Notes under the pieces: model-generated
What the model was told of the DNA's origin: nothing
Seen by the model: only the letters and a program-made list of their open reading frames with translations
Database searches by the model: none
Shown here: in pieces, positions 24,829 through 33,329 of the stretch
How positions within the stretch are numbered: position 1 is the stretch's first letter
Layout: each line of letters opens with the position of its first letter
NCBI GenBank assembly: GCA_022843385.1
Contig: JALHNT010000029.1
Span: 1 to 64,000, forward strand
Source of the DNA: Anaerolineae bacterium
GTDB lineage: Bacteria > Chloroflexota > Anaerolineae > Aggregatilineales > Phototrophicaceae
Length of the DNA: 64,000 bases
Reading direction: 5' to 3'
Made by a program: the position numbers and the translations under genes

Positions 24829-25872
24829 CTATTCGCTGCCAAACCAGCGCTGATACAGATCGTCATAGGTGCCGTCCTCGTGCATTTCCAGCAGGGCGCG
24901 GTCAATCGATTCACGGAGCGGGCTTCCGGCCTGGAGCGCAATGCCGTAATCCTGCCGGGCGAACAACGCGCCGGTCAGTGTGACGCGCCCTCGCCCCTCG
25001 GTCAGGGCATAGTATTGCAGCACTGGCGCATCATAGACGACAGCATCAACAGTGTTATTCGCCAGCAGACGATAGGCGTCTTCGATGGATGCTACTGGCG
25101 CGAAGATCAGGCGCTCCTCACGCAGGAAAGCGGCAGCGGTCGTCCCCTCGACGGTGGCGATGCGCTTGCCCGGCAGGTCATCCAGACCGCGAATGCTGGA
25201 TTCTAACTGCTGGATGGTGTTCTGAGTCGTGACATTGGCGGTGAAGACGCTGACGAGGATGATGCCGCTCAGGACCCAGGCGATGGCACCGGCACGGGCG
25301 ATGGGGCTGCGTGGCATTTTGTCGCTGCTGCCGACCAGCGCTGAGGCCGCCCACCAAATACCTTCGCCCACTCCCGGCAGGTAGGCATCGGGGAATTCCG
25401 GGTTGTGCCGCTCGAACAGCCAGATCAGATGCCCGACAGCCACGATCACGGCCAGCAGCACCCCGACGATCAGCAGCAGTTGAGGGGTGAAAAAGCTCGC
25501 CAGCAGGGTGAGGGGAGAACTACCGCCACGCAACGCTGTCATGATACGTAGGCCGGAATTGAACATCGGTTGGGAGAAGTCGAGGACTTCCTCACGCTCG
25601 CGGGTGATGCTGATTCCAGCCAGCCCAACATCTGCCTCTCCGCCGGCCACTGCATCCAGCACCTCGGCTACGGTTTCCAGCGGGACATAAGTGTAATCCA
25701 GACCAGCGCGGCGGGCGATCTCATCCCACAGGTCAATGCTGAAGCCGCTGTAAGTGTTATCCACTTCAACATTCACGAACGGGGTCAGCGGTTTGATGGC
25801 GACCCGCAGTGGTGCATCGTCCTGAGCCTGAAGCGACCCGGCAGCCAGCAGTGCCCATAACCCAACCCACAT
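24829..25872 (-). CDS. Ionotropic glutamate receptor-like channel (GluR0-type architecture)
   Basis: 347 residues. A signal peptide (LWALLAAGSLQAQ) is followed by lobe 1 of a periplasmic-binding-type domain (about 20-115, GFSIDLWDEIARRAGLDYTYV, ADVGLAGISITREREEVLDFSQP). TM1 lies at 130-152, a pore loop at 166-187 (GIWWAASALVGSSDK) and TM2 at 192-213 ending VFTANVTT, which matches the SYTANLAAF signature of the receptor family. Lobe 2 follows (LPGKRIATVEGTTAAAFL, DAVVYDAPVLQYYA) up to the end. This split-domain plan is that of prokaryotic ionotropic glutamate receptors. The potassium filter VGYGD is replaced by VGSSD, so selectivity is probably changed. The ligand is unknown. Confidence 0.82.
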   Translation of the reverse strand: MWVGLWALLAAGSLQAQDDAPLRVAIKPLTPFVNVEVDNTYSGFSIDLWDEIARRAGLDYTYVPLETVAEVLDAVAGGEADVGLAGISITREREEVLDFSQPMFNSGLRIMTALRGGSSPLTLLASFFTPQLLLIVGVLLAVIVAVGHLIWLFERHNPEFPDAYLPGVGEGIWWAASALVGSSDKMPRSPIARAGAIAWVLSGIILVSVFTANVTTQNTIQQLESSIRGLDDLPGKRIATVEGTTAAAFLREERLIFAPVASIEDAYRLLANNTVDAVVYDAPVLQYYALTEGRGRVTLTGALFARQDYGIALQAGSPLRESIDRALLEMHEDGTYDDLYQRWFGSE

Positions 25873-25887
25873 CCCCAGCCACCGTCC

Positions 25888-25965
25888 GATACGTCTCTGG
25901 CTCTGTCCTCATCCGCGTCGTTAAGTGCGTTCTCCATTCTAGCGTAATTTTTCGTAAGTGATGGG
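25888..25965. repeat. 78-bp direct repeat, left copy
   Basis: GATACGTCTCTGGCTCTG..CATTCTAGCGTAATTTTTCG..GATGGG, matching 27624-27701 with about four mismatches in 78 bp. It lies 16 bp before the channel gene start and so covers its promoter region. The repeats bracket the secreted hydrolase gene. The gene-free stretch 25873-26193 otherwise holds the structured leader at 26079-26170. Confidence 0.8.
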
Positions 25966-26078
25966 CGGCATTGCCGGGATTACCCAAGCTACCAGGATCG
26001 AGACAAGTGACATTTGTCACTCGTGGTCCAGGAAGTTTTCATGGGATAATCAGATAAGAACATATAGTAATTGTTTGA

Positions 26079-26170
26079 GCGCGCCCTGGTTTGCGCAGGT
26101 TTACCGCGACAGATAAAACGGATATCTTTGCAGAGCAAAGGCGCGCCCACCTGCTATGGGAAGCGCCTTT
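26079..26170 (+). ncRNA. Structured leader with terminator and competing helix (riboswitch-like candidate)
   Basis: The terminator is AAAGGCGC (26137-26144), with nested CCCA/TGGG, and GCGCCTTT (26163-26170) followed by TTGTTT. GCGCGCC (26079-26085) can instead pair with GGCGCGC (26140-26146), which takes up the terminator's 5' arm. Between these arms are small hairpins: AGATA/TATCT (26111-26115/26123-26127) and TTTGC-AGA-GCAAA (26127-26139). This is the layout of a ligand- or protein-controlled attenuator, and it lies 9-100 bp upstream of the hydrolase ribosome-binding site. A plain terminator of a small RNA is the alternative. No known riboswitch class was recognised. Confidence 0.4.
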
Positions 26171-26193
26171 TTGTTTATAAAGGAACATGGATT

Positions 26194-27471
26194 ATGAAAC
26201 GTTACATCATGTTACTGGTCGGTATCGGGATAGTCTTTCTGTTGTCTTTCCCGGCGTTCCTGGAAGCACAGGACACGGTTGTTCCGGCTCCGGTTGGTTT
26301 CCGCCCCGACGCCCCAACTTATGCGTTACATGGCCCATATTGGATCGGCACGCGGACTTTTGTGGGTGAAGATGTCGATGGCCCATTGGCTATTCGAGTC
26401 TGGTACCCGGCACTTAATCCGGCTGGAGTTGAAAGCGATATAACCTATGTCATGCACTGGAAAGCTGAGTCTCTCGGCTTCACCCGTGATCAGACGCTCG
26501 TCAATATCGCGGGACACGCCCTCACTGATGCTGAAGTCGATATGAGTGCTGCACCGTATCCACTGGTCATGTTCTCGCATGGACATAACAGTGAGTCGGT
26601 GTTATATGCGTGGTTGGCTGAACATATTGCCTCATACGGATTTGTGGTGGTTGCACCTGACCATAAAGAAGAGAATCAACCACCGGACTGGGCGGATTAT
26701 CCGCGAACCACGCTTGCCCGTCCGGTTACCGTGTCACGCTCAATTGATTATGCCGAGATGCTGGCTGCCCCGACAGGCGCATTAGCAGGCATGATTGATA
26801 TGGAACATATCGCATTGGTTGGACATTCTGGCGGAGGCGAGACCGCGCTGACGGTAGGGGGGGCGCGTTTCAATATGGCGGGGTATGCGGCACTTTGCGC
26901 GCCGATTACCGAAGATTCGCCCTGGGGATACTATAATGTATGTACGCCCATTCCGGCGGATACAGAGGCTAAAATGCTCACGATCCTGGGGTTGGATACT
27001 GCGCCAGAAGGATTGTGGGACCCGCTAAATGATTCCCGCATTGATGCCATCGTCCCTATCTCAGCCGGGGCTGCAATCTTCAACGATCAGGGATTGGCAG
27101 AAATTACCCTCCCTACGCTCGTGATGGGCGGCACACTCGATGGCGCGGTACCGTTCGATTGGGGCAGCCGTATGATTTACGATCATATCACCAGCACCGA
27201 GAAAATCCTCGTTGCCTTTGAGCTTGGTGACCACAATATGTTCACTTCCACTTATGAAGATGCCCCGACCACAGTCGAAATGTTCGGCAAGGATTTCTAT
27301 TATCTGTACAGTGATCCGGTGTGGGATATGAACCGCGTTCATGACTTGGCAAATCACTTCATCATGGCATTTCTGCTTGACCAGCTCAAGGGGGACGCTG
27401 AAGCTGCCGCCGCTCTGGCGCCGGATGCAGTGAGCTTCCCTGGTATCACCTATGAGGTGCAAGGGTTCTAA
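26194..27471 (+). CDS. Secreted alpha/beta hydrolase, PAF-acetylhydrolase/chlorophyllase-like
   Basis: 425 residues from the ATG at 26194 (AAAGGAA, 8-bp spacing); the open frame reaches back to 26071 but that part is leader RNA. A signal peptide (IGIVFLLSFPAFLEAQ) precedes the mature protein. YPLVMFSHGHNSESVLYAWLAEHIASYGFVVVAPDHKEEN is typical of the PAF-AH/dienelactone hydrolase group; the nucleophile is in ALVGHSGGGETAL, the acid probably in MGGTLDGAVP and the His in ELGDHNMF. Likely an exported lipase, esterase or PAF-AH-like enzyme. Base composition is more AT-rich than its neighbours and it is bracketed by 78-bp direct repeats, so it may have been acquired. Confidence 0.85.
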   Translation: MKRYIMLLVGIGIVFLLSFPAFLEAQDTVVPAPVGFRPDAPTYALHGPYWIGTRTFVGEDVDGPLAIRVWYPALNPAGVESDITYVMHWKAESLGFTRDQTLVNIAGHALTDAEVDMSAAPYPLVMFSHGHNSESVLYAWLAEHIASYGFVVVAPDHKEENQPPDWADYPRTTLARPVTVSRSIDYAEMLAAPTGALAGMIDMEHIALVGHSGGGETALTVGGARFNMAGYAALCAPITEDSPWGYYNVCTPIPADTEAKMLTILGLDTAPEGLWDPLNDSRIDAIVPISAGAAIFNDQGLAEITLPTLVMGGTLDGAVPFDWGSRMIYDHITSTEKILVAFELGDHNMFTSTYEDAPTTVEMFGKDFYYLYSDPVWDMNRVHDLANHFIMAFLLDQLKGDAEAAAALAPDAVSFPGITYEVQGF

Positions 27472-27533
27472 CGGTCAGCGAGTCTGGGACTGCCATTGGC
27501 GGACGTGCGATGGCTTTCTCACATCATCCTACA

Positions 27534-27562
27534 ACAGCCCCCGAAACGATTTCGGGGGCTGT
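27534..27562 (+). terminator. Intrinsic terminator of the secreted hydrolase gene
   Basis: ACAGCCCCCGAAA, loop CGA, TTTCGGGGGCTGT: a perfect 13-bp stem starting 62 bp after the stop codon. It is followed only by TTGC, so the U-tract is short, but the stem is symmetrical and could work in both directions. Confidence 0.75.
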
Positions 27563-27623
27563 TTGCACGGTCAAACCCTAGACAGGGAGTGTGTACAAGT
27601 CCTTGAAGCGAATCTCGATGTGA

Positions 27624-27701
27624 GATACGTCTCTGGCTCTGCCCTCATCCGCGTCGTTAAATGCGCTCTCCATTCTAGCGTAATTTTTCGTAAGTGATGG
27701 G
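27624..27701. repeat. 78-bp direct repeat, right copy
   Basis: Second copy of 25888-25965, same orientation and same length. No gene start lies behind it here, so it looks like a displaced copy of the channel gene's upstream region. The gene-free interval 27472-27885 contains the terminator, this repeat and a gene fragment. Confidence 0.8.
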
Positions 27702-27714
27702 GCTACCAGGGCGA

Positions 27715-27849
27715 TCAGAGGATGTCGGCCTTACCCTCGGTGGTAGTCGTCAGGCGCAGCCATCCTGTTCCATGCAAGACATAGTTATCCTTGTCGACAA
27801 TCACCCGTGTGGATTCCCCCTGCTCCGCAACCTGCGGTACACTATGCGC
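27715..27849 (-). pseudogene. C-terminal fragment of an unidentified gene
   Basis: A 44-codon open frame without a usable start, preceded by an in-frame TAG and ending in TGA: VPQVAEQGESTRVIVDKDNY, then VLHGTGWLRLTTTEGKADIL. Residue pattern looks protein-like. It lies beside the right 78-bp repeat, consistent with gene loss by recombination there. The parent family was not recognised. Confidence 0.35.
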
Positions 27850-27885
27850 CTATAGGGAACTTCATCGTGAAAAGGACGGCAGCTT

Positions 27886-29535
27886 ATGTATACCATTGGC
27901 ATTGATTTTGGGACGGAGTCGGGACGGGCGGTGCTGGTTGATACCCGCGACGGGCGCGAAGTGGCGACCGCCATCCACGCTTATGGCGACGGGGTGATCG
28001 ATGAGCATCTGCCGGGGAGCGACAAGCCGCTGCCCCCCGACTGGGCGCTGCAAAATCCCTTCGACTACATCGAGGTGTTCAAGCGAACCATCCCGGCGGT
28101 GCTGAAGCAGAGCGGCATCAGCCCTGACCAGGTGGTGGGGGTGGGGGTCGATTTCACCGCCTGCACCATGATGCCAACCAAAGCCGATGGCACGCCGCTG
28201 TGTGGGCTGGCCGAGTGGAAGAACAACCCGCATTCGTGGGTCAAGCTGTGGAAGCATCATGGCGCACAGCCGCAGGCCGATCTCATCAACGAGACGGCGC
28301 GCAAGATGGGCGAGGGCTGGCTGGAACGCTACGGCGGCAAGATTTCGTCGGAGTGGTTCTTCAGCAAGGCGCTGCAAATCCTGGTGGAAGCGCCGGAGGT
28401 CTACCGGGCAACCGATCGCTTCATCGAAGCAGCGGACTGGGTGATCTGGCAATTGACCGGCGTCGAGACCCGTAATGCCTGCACCGCCGGTTACAAGGCG
28501 ATGGTGCAGGACGGGCAGTATCCACGCAAGGAATATTTCGCCGCGCTGCATCCTGATTTCGCGGATGTGGTCGATAGCAAGATGGGGCGCACCTTCGCCC
28601 GGTTGGGCGACAAAGCTGGCGGCCTGACGGCTGAAGCAGCGGCTTACACCGGATTAAGACCCGGCACGGCCGTCGCGGTGGCGAACGTCGATGCCCATGT
28701 GACCTATCCGGCGGTGAAGGCCACCAAACCCGGCACGATGGTCATGATTATGGGGACCTCGACCTGTCACATTCTGATCGGCGATAAGCTGCAAACGGTC
28801 GAGGGGATGTGCGGCGTGGTGCCGGACGGGATCATCCCCGGTTATTACGGTTATGAGGCCGGGCAGAGCGGCGTGGGTGACATCTTCGCCTGGTTCGTCG
28901 ATAACGCCGTGCCACCGGTCTATCATGAGGCAGCCAAACAGGCCGGGATGAACCTGCACCAGTATCTCGAAGTCGAGGCCGCCAAACAGAAGGTGGGCGA
29001 ACACGGACTGCTGGCGCTGGATTGGTGGAATGGCAACCGTTCGACGCTGGTCGATGCTGACCTGACCGGTCTGTTGATCGGTGCCTCGCTCGGCACCCGC
29101 GCCCCGGATATTTACCGCGCCCTGATCGAAGCGACGGCGTATGGCACCCGCGTCATCATCGACGCCTTCACCGAGCGCGGTGTCCCGGTGACCGAGTTGA
29201 TCGTGGCCGGTGGGCTGCCGGAGAAGAACAAGCTGCTGCGCCAGATTTATGCTGATGTCACCGGGCGGACGCTGCGGCTGGCCGGGTCGGCTCAGGCACC
29301 GGCGCTGGGGTCGGCCATGCACGCGGCGGTTGCGGCGGGGGTGTATGCCAACATCGAGGCGGCTGCCGACAAGATGGGCAAACTGAGTGATGATGTGGTG
29401 ACGCCGATCTCCGAGAACAGCCACGTATACGATGAACTGTTCGCCGACTACAAGACGCTCTACGATACCTTCGGGCGCGGCAAGAACGATGTGATGAAGC
29501 GGCTGAAGAAGATCCGCCGGCAGGTGGCGGGATAA
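27886..29535 (+). CDS. araB: Ribulokinase (FGGY carbohydrate kinase)
   Basis: 549 residues. IGIDFGTESGRAVLVD opens the first ATPase motif. VGVGVDFTACTMMPTKADGTPL and MIMGTSTCHILIGD are typical of ribulokinases, and LIEATAYGTRVIIDAFTERGVPVTELIVAGGLPEKNKLLRQIYADVTGRTLRL is the C-terminal ATP site. Length fits AraB (about 540-570). The enzyme phosphorylates L-ribulose to L-ribulose 5-phosphate in arabinose use. No araA or araD lies beside it, so the pathway genes must be elsewhere. It is followed by a hairpin and appears monocistronic. Confidence 0.92.
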   Translation: MYTIGIDFGTESGRAVLVDTRDGREVATAIHAYGDGVIDEHLPGSDKPLPPDWALQNPFDYIEVFKRTIPAVLKQSGISPDQVVGVGVDFTACTMMPTKADGTPLCGLAEWKNNPHSWVKLWKHHGAQPQADLINETARKMGEGWLERYGGKISSEWFFSKALQILVEAPEVYRATDRFIEAADWVIWQLTGVETRNACTAGYKAMVQDGQYPRKEYFAALHPDFADVVDSKMGRTFARLGDKAGGLTAEAAAYTGLRPGTAVAVANVDAHVTYPAVKATKPGTMVMIMGTSTCHILIGDKLQTVEGMCGVVPDGIIPGYYGYEAGQSGVGDIFAWFVDNAVPPVYHEAAKQAGMNLHQYLEVEAAKQKVGEHGLLALDWWNGNRSTLVDADLTGLLIGASLGTRAPDIYRALIEATAYGTRVIIDAFTERGVPVTELIVAGGLPEKNKLLRQIYADVTGRTLRLAGSAQAPALGSAMHAAVAAGVYANIEAAADKMGKLSDDVVTPISENSHVYDELFADYKTLYDTFGRGKNDVMKRLKKIRRQVAG

Positions 29536-29562
29536 ATAATCTTCTCCCCGATCCCGATGTGA

Positions 29563-29594
29563 GGTCAGTGAGCTATTGGTTTGCCTCACTGACC
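29563..29594 (+). terminator. Hairpin after araB
   Basis: GGTCAGTGAG and CTCACTGACC form a perfect 10-bp stem with a 12-nt loop, 27 bp after the stop codon. No U-tract follows. The remainder up to 29811 shows nothing recognisable except the AGGAGG ribosome-binding site at 29801. Confidence 0.5.
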
Positions 29595-29811
29595 CGTCTC
29601 GCCCTCGGTGATGTGGCTTCTGTATCTGGTATCCCCTGCGCCCAGACATCGATTGTGTACTATACTGGACTCGTATGGGAGCAGAACGGCAGCAACACCC
29701 TCACTGCTGTGTGGAATGCACGTTGACAGGCTAAGTGTATCGACCCTGATCTGACGTCTTCATGTCGCCAGAGCAGGTGTGTTTGTGTTCAGCACAACTG
29801 AGGAGGCTGAT

Positions 29812-30288
29812 ATGCACTGGTTCAACGTGACAAAACGATGGCTTTATCGGGGCGAGCGTCCCAACTGGCTCGCCAAGATACTCAACCACTTCTGGGCATG
29901 GGTTCATGCTTCGGGGATTGCGCCAAATTATCTGGCAACGCTGGATGTCAAAGGGCGGAAATCCGGCAACATGATTGCGGTGCCAGTGGTGCTGACCCTA
30001 ACCAATGGACAGCGCTATCTGGTCTCGATGCTGGGGAACGAGGCGCAGTGGGTGCAGAACATTGTGGCCGATGGCAACCGGGCGGTGCTGCGGGCGGGGA
30101 AAAGCCAGCCAATCCTGCTCGAACCGGTGGCGGTAGAGCAACGAGCTCCCATTTTGAAAGCCTATCTTCAACGGGCACCGGGTGCGCGGCCACACATCCC
30201 GGTCGACAAGGATGCGCCATTGAGCGAGTTCGAGAAGGTGGCAGGAACATATCCGGTGTTCCGCATCGTGCCGCAGGGAAGCGCCTGA
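29812..30288 (+). CDS. Deazaflavin (F420)-dependent nitroreductase-family protein
   Basis: 158 residues from the ATG at 29812, which follows AGGAGG closely; the GTG at 29779 is rejected. LDVKGRKSGNMIAVPVVLTLTNGQRYLVSMLGNEAQWVQNIVADGNRAVLRAG is the family's typical core (GRxSG..R..PV, YLV..G...W..NL.A). Members (Ddn/FDOR type) use F420 or related flavins to reduce nitro compounds or quinones; split-barrel fold. Cytoplasmic, no partner gene nearby. Whether this organism makes F420 cannot be judged from the window. Confidence 0.85.
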   Translation: MHWFNVTKRWLYRGERPNWLAKILNHFWAWVHASGIAPNYLATLDVKGRKSGNMIAVPVVLTLTNGQRYLVSMLGNEAQWVQNIVADGNRAVLRAGKSQPILLEPVAVEQRAPILKAYLQRAPGARPHIPVDKDAPLSEFEKVAGTYPVFRIVPQGSA

Positions 30289-30397
30289 GTAACACTGATT
30301 TCCGTCGTTGCTCACAGCCGATTAGCGGACAGCAGCCTTGAGGACAGCACAGGAGTGGCAGGAGCAGTTGATGCGGGCCCAACCGTGATGCCACGCA

Positions 30398-31444
30398 TTA
30401 CGATTCATGCTCCAGCGACTTCGCGCCCTCGACAAAGGCATCCCACGCCAGCCGGGGGGTGCCATCGACTTGACGCAAGCCGAGCGTCCGCAGGAAGTCG
30501 TAGAAGTTATCGAAGCCGGGTAGCCCGTAGTAATCCACAAAGCCCTCGGTCAATTCATCGGAAAAATCGTGCAGCAGGAAGTAATTGAGGAACGGGATGC
30601 GCTCGCCGGCCTGTTCCCATGCCGCAAAAACCTGGGTGACGAACTCAGCCTGCTGCGACTCCGAACTGCCCAGCGATTCACCAGCGGGATAACCAACCTC
30701 CTGCAACAACAGTGGCAAATCGCCCGCCAGATCGAGCATCGTCGGGAAATCGGCCAGCGGCGAGTCCGGTGGCATGACCGAGAAATCGGACTGAAGCGGA
30801 TAGTAGGTGAGGATGTAGACATCACTGCGGCGGTTGAGCGCGGTCATCTGGTCGCGGTTTGTCAGCGCCCCCTGCCACGTTCCGGTGACGCCGACCTGTA
30901 TGCCCGGCAGCGTCCGGTGGATATAGGCCAGCGCCGCCTCATAGAAACGCCGGTAAGGTTCCCATTCATCCGGATGGGACGAGAGATAAGCATCAACTTC
31001 GTTGCCAATCGAAACATAGCGAACGTGTTCCTGTAACGTCGGGCGCAGTTGGTCGATCAGTGCCTGAAAACGAGCAATCATCTGCGGCGAGTCCCAGGCG
31101 GCACCCTGTAAATCAGGCGGGACTTCGCGGGTGACGGTGTTGATGACCTGAAAGCCAACGTACCCCACCACCTCATAGGTTTCCGCCCAGTAGGTGATGC
31201 CAGCGATGAAATCGTCCAGAGTGTATTCGCCGGGTTGGGGTTCGAGCTTGCTCCACCCTTCGGTCATCATATTGCCCGTCACGCCGGCATCCACCACCAT
31301 CTCGGCGGCGGCGATGAAGGACCAAATTGTCGGCGGTGGTTCAAGGGCGGGGATGGCTGAGACTGCCAGCACACGGTTAGACTCCTGCGCCTGAATGGGC
31401 AACAGGAACAGGCTGAAGAGGACGATGAGGCACAGGGATTTCAT
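30398..31444 (-). CDS. Secreted glycoside-hydrolase-like (clan GH-A type) protein
   Basis: 348 residues from the ATG at 31444 (GAAGGAG before it). A signal peptide (LCLIVLFSLFLLPIQAQ) leads into a TIM-barrel-like sequence. RYVSIGNEVDAYL places a Glu at 149 at the end of strand 4, and LLLQEVGYPAGES one at 249 at the end of strand 7, as required for acid/base and nucleophile in clan GH-A. The exact GH family was not recognised (GH53- or GH39-like features). It is probably an exported polysaccharide-degrading enzyme. It is the last gene of a minus-strand run following two membrane proteins. Confidence 0.7.
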   Translation of the reverse strand: MKSLCLIVLFSLFLLPIQAQESNRVLAVSAIPALEPPPTIWSFIAAAEMVVDAGVTGNMMTEGWSKLEPQPGEYTLDDFIAGITYWAETYEVVGYVGFQVINTVTREVPPDLQGAAWDSPQMIARFQALIDQLRPTLQEHVRYVSIGNEVDAYLSSHPDEWEPYRRFYEAALAYIHRTLPGIQVGVTGTWQGALTNRDQMTALNRRSDVYILTYYPLQSDFSVMPPDSPLADFPTMLDLAGDLPLLLQEVGYPAGESLGSSESQQAEFVTQVFAAWEQAGERIPFLNYFLLHDFSDELTEGFVDYYGLPGFDNFYDFLRTLGLRQVDGTPRLAWDAFVEGAKSLEHES

Positions 31445-31503
31445 GCGACGCTCCTTCACTCATGCCTGTCTATACGCAGGCCGGGCATGGGAGTTGTGAG
31501 CCG

Positions 31504-32199
31504 TTAGTCACCAGGTGGGGCATTCGATGGATTGCAGCCGTCCTGCCAGCCCATCTGGTCGCGGCGCCCCCCGGCTTCGGGGCGGGTAGCATACTCGAGG
31601 ATGGCGGTGTTAAAGCGATCCAGATCGAAGCAAATCCGGCCGATGGCATCGACCACAAGCTGCGGTGGATCGCCAGCTACCGTCAGTGTGGCGTTGCTGT
31701 AGGTCGCCCACTCGTCCCAGGCGATCATGCGCCCGCGACACTGCCCATCCAGACAGCGATAGAGATCGAGCTTGCCATTGCCGACGATGTTGCGCATCAC
31801 CAGCACATATTCCGCCTGATCGTGTTCCAACCGAGTGATGATCGCTGTCCCTATCCCGCCACCCACCGCCGTGACCGCGCTGCACAGGTAGAGCAGCGGG
31901 ATTGACAGCAGGTGCAAGGTGACTAACGGGATCATCAGTCCCCGCTGCCTGCGCCAGCAGATCAGGTAGAAGACGAGCAGCGCGATGACATAACTGCCGA
32001 TGACCAGCGGTTGCCGCTGCGGGATGGTGCCGAGGCTGCTTTGCGGCACACTATTCGACCAGGTTGGTTCCGGTATCTGTGGCGACACATAGAATGCGGG
32101 CAGGCCGATCAACAGCAACCCGATGAGCGCGAGGATTGGGCCAACGGGCAACCGGGTGATGGTCGTAGGGGACGCATTGGATTGGCTGCCAGGTGTCAT
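31504..32199 (-). CDS. Hypothetical membrane protein
   Basis: 231 residues with three probable membrane helices: about 17-38 (VGPILALIGLLLIGLPAFYV), 66-84 (LVIGSYVIALLVFYLICW) and 89-115 (LMIPLVTLHLLSIPLLYLCSA). The C-terminal half is outside or soluble, containing paired Cys (YRCLDGQCRGRM) and a last Cys pair that may form disulfides. Good RBS (GGAGAAC). No family recognised. It lies between the glycoside hydrolase and another membrane protein on the same strand, with gaps of 60-150 bp. Confidence 0.65.
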   Translation of the reverse strand: MTPGSQSNASPTTITRLPVGPILALIGLLLIGLPAFYVSPQIPEPTWSNSVPQSSLGTIPQRQPLVIGSYVIALLVFYLICWRRQRGLMIPLVTLHLLSIPLLYLCSAVTAVGGGIGTAIITRLEHDQAEYVLVMRNIVGNGKLDLYRCLDGQCRGRMIAWDEWATYSNATLTVAGDPPQLVVDAIGRICFDLDRFNTAILEYATRPEAGGRRDQMGWQDGCNPSNAPPGD

Positions 32200-32347
32200 A
32201 TGTTCTCCTGCTGCGGACTACTCCGGCGGCAGCGTCAACTTTCTTCGCTCTCGCGTTCATATGCCAGGCAGGTTTCCGCCGTCCAGCCAGTGCGAGGTGA
32301 GGCCGACATGCTCGATGCTCCTGTATGCGACTCAGTCCAATGATACA

Positions 32348-33091
32348 CTAACGACTACGCGCCCGCTTGAGCAGTTCCTCGTCCGAGGTCGCGCCGAGAA
32401 AATAGGCTGCGCCAAGGCTCACCACTACAGCCACGCCATAGGCCAGCATCGTCTGCAGCGGTGCGCGGTCAAGAAAGGCGCGATAGGCCGCTATCGCCTG
32501 GGCTGAAAGTGGAGAACCCAGTGCGCCATCACCATTCTGCAATAGGTATACGCTGAGATAATGCCATGCGCCCAACAGCAGCGGCGTCAGCACAACGTAG
32601 TACAGGCCGATGAAAAAGTTAGCTGCCCCGCCAATCAGCCGGGCGATGAATCCGAAGACGCCGGTGCTGAGAAAAGCGAAGCCGGTGGTGAAGAGGAAGA
32701 TGCGGCGGTTCGAGTCATCGATGAAATAGGGGTGGATGGAGAACTGCTGGTCAATCCACACCATACCCGCTACCACCACCACCAGCGCGATGATGCTGCC
32801 AATCAACACACGCAACACCGTTATCGTGCCATCAATGGCTCCGGCGGCGGGCTTTGACGGTGGTGTTTTGTTCAGCTTATTCCAGTAGGGATCAGGGGAT
32901 GGGGATGAGGGTTTGGAGGCTGATCGGGTTGGTGGGGCAGACTTCTCTGCTGCCTGCCGGGCTTCGATCTGCCGCAGCCACTCTCCGGCTTTTGGATGAT
33001 CGAGCGATTCGAGGATGTCTCTGGCTTCATCGTAGCGCTTTTGCTGAACCAGCTCGCGCAGTCTGACTATCTGGTCCTGGGTTGACTTCAT
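32348..33091 (-). CDS. Hypothetical membrane protein with helical N-terminal domain
   Basis: 247 residues, RBS GGAGGGG. An N-terminal TPR/coiled-coil-like helix pair (IVRLRELVQQKRYDEARDILESLDHPKAGEWLRQIE) is followed by a Ser/Pro/Lys-rich linker (about 50-85) and four hydrophobic helices between about 88 and 235. Such a linker-plus-membrane plan is frequent in Chloroflexota proteins of unknown role. Nothing catalytic seen. Confidence 0.65.
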   Translation of the reverse strand: MKSTQDQIVRLRELVQQKRYDEARDILESLDHPKAGEWLRQIEARQAAEKSAPPTRSASKPSSPSPDPYWNKLNKTPPSKPAAGAIDGTITVLRVLIGSIIALVVVVAGMVWIDQQFSIHPYFIDDSNRRIFLFTTGFAFLSTGVFGFIARLIGGAANFFIGLYYVVLTPLLLGAWHYLSVYLLQNGDGALGSPLSAQAIAAYRAFLDRAPLQTMLAYGVAVVVSLGAAYFLGATSDEELLKRARSR

Positions 33092-33329
33092 AGCACCCCT
33101 CCAGTCACATCAAGATCTTACGTAATTGTATAGCAGAAACCAATATAAGCGCACGTCACAGAATCTTTACCGGTTACGGTAGGGCTGCCTGGCAATGCGA
33201 GCTATAATGGTCTGAGGTTGGAATGTTACCCTGACCGGTTACTTGCCTTGATACGGCGCTTGCCGTCCCGGACAGATGTGTATTTCATGGACTGCGGTTG
33301 GTTGGTGTGAAAATAATTGAGTGAACGAT

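Noticed and set aside
26071-26193. Longer N-terminus for the secreted hydrolase beginning at a TTG
   Set aside because: It would translate the terminator hairpin, and the signal peptide starts at 26194 with a good ribosome-binding site.
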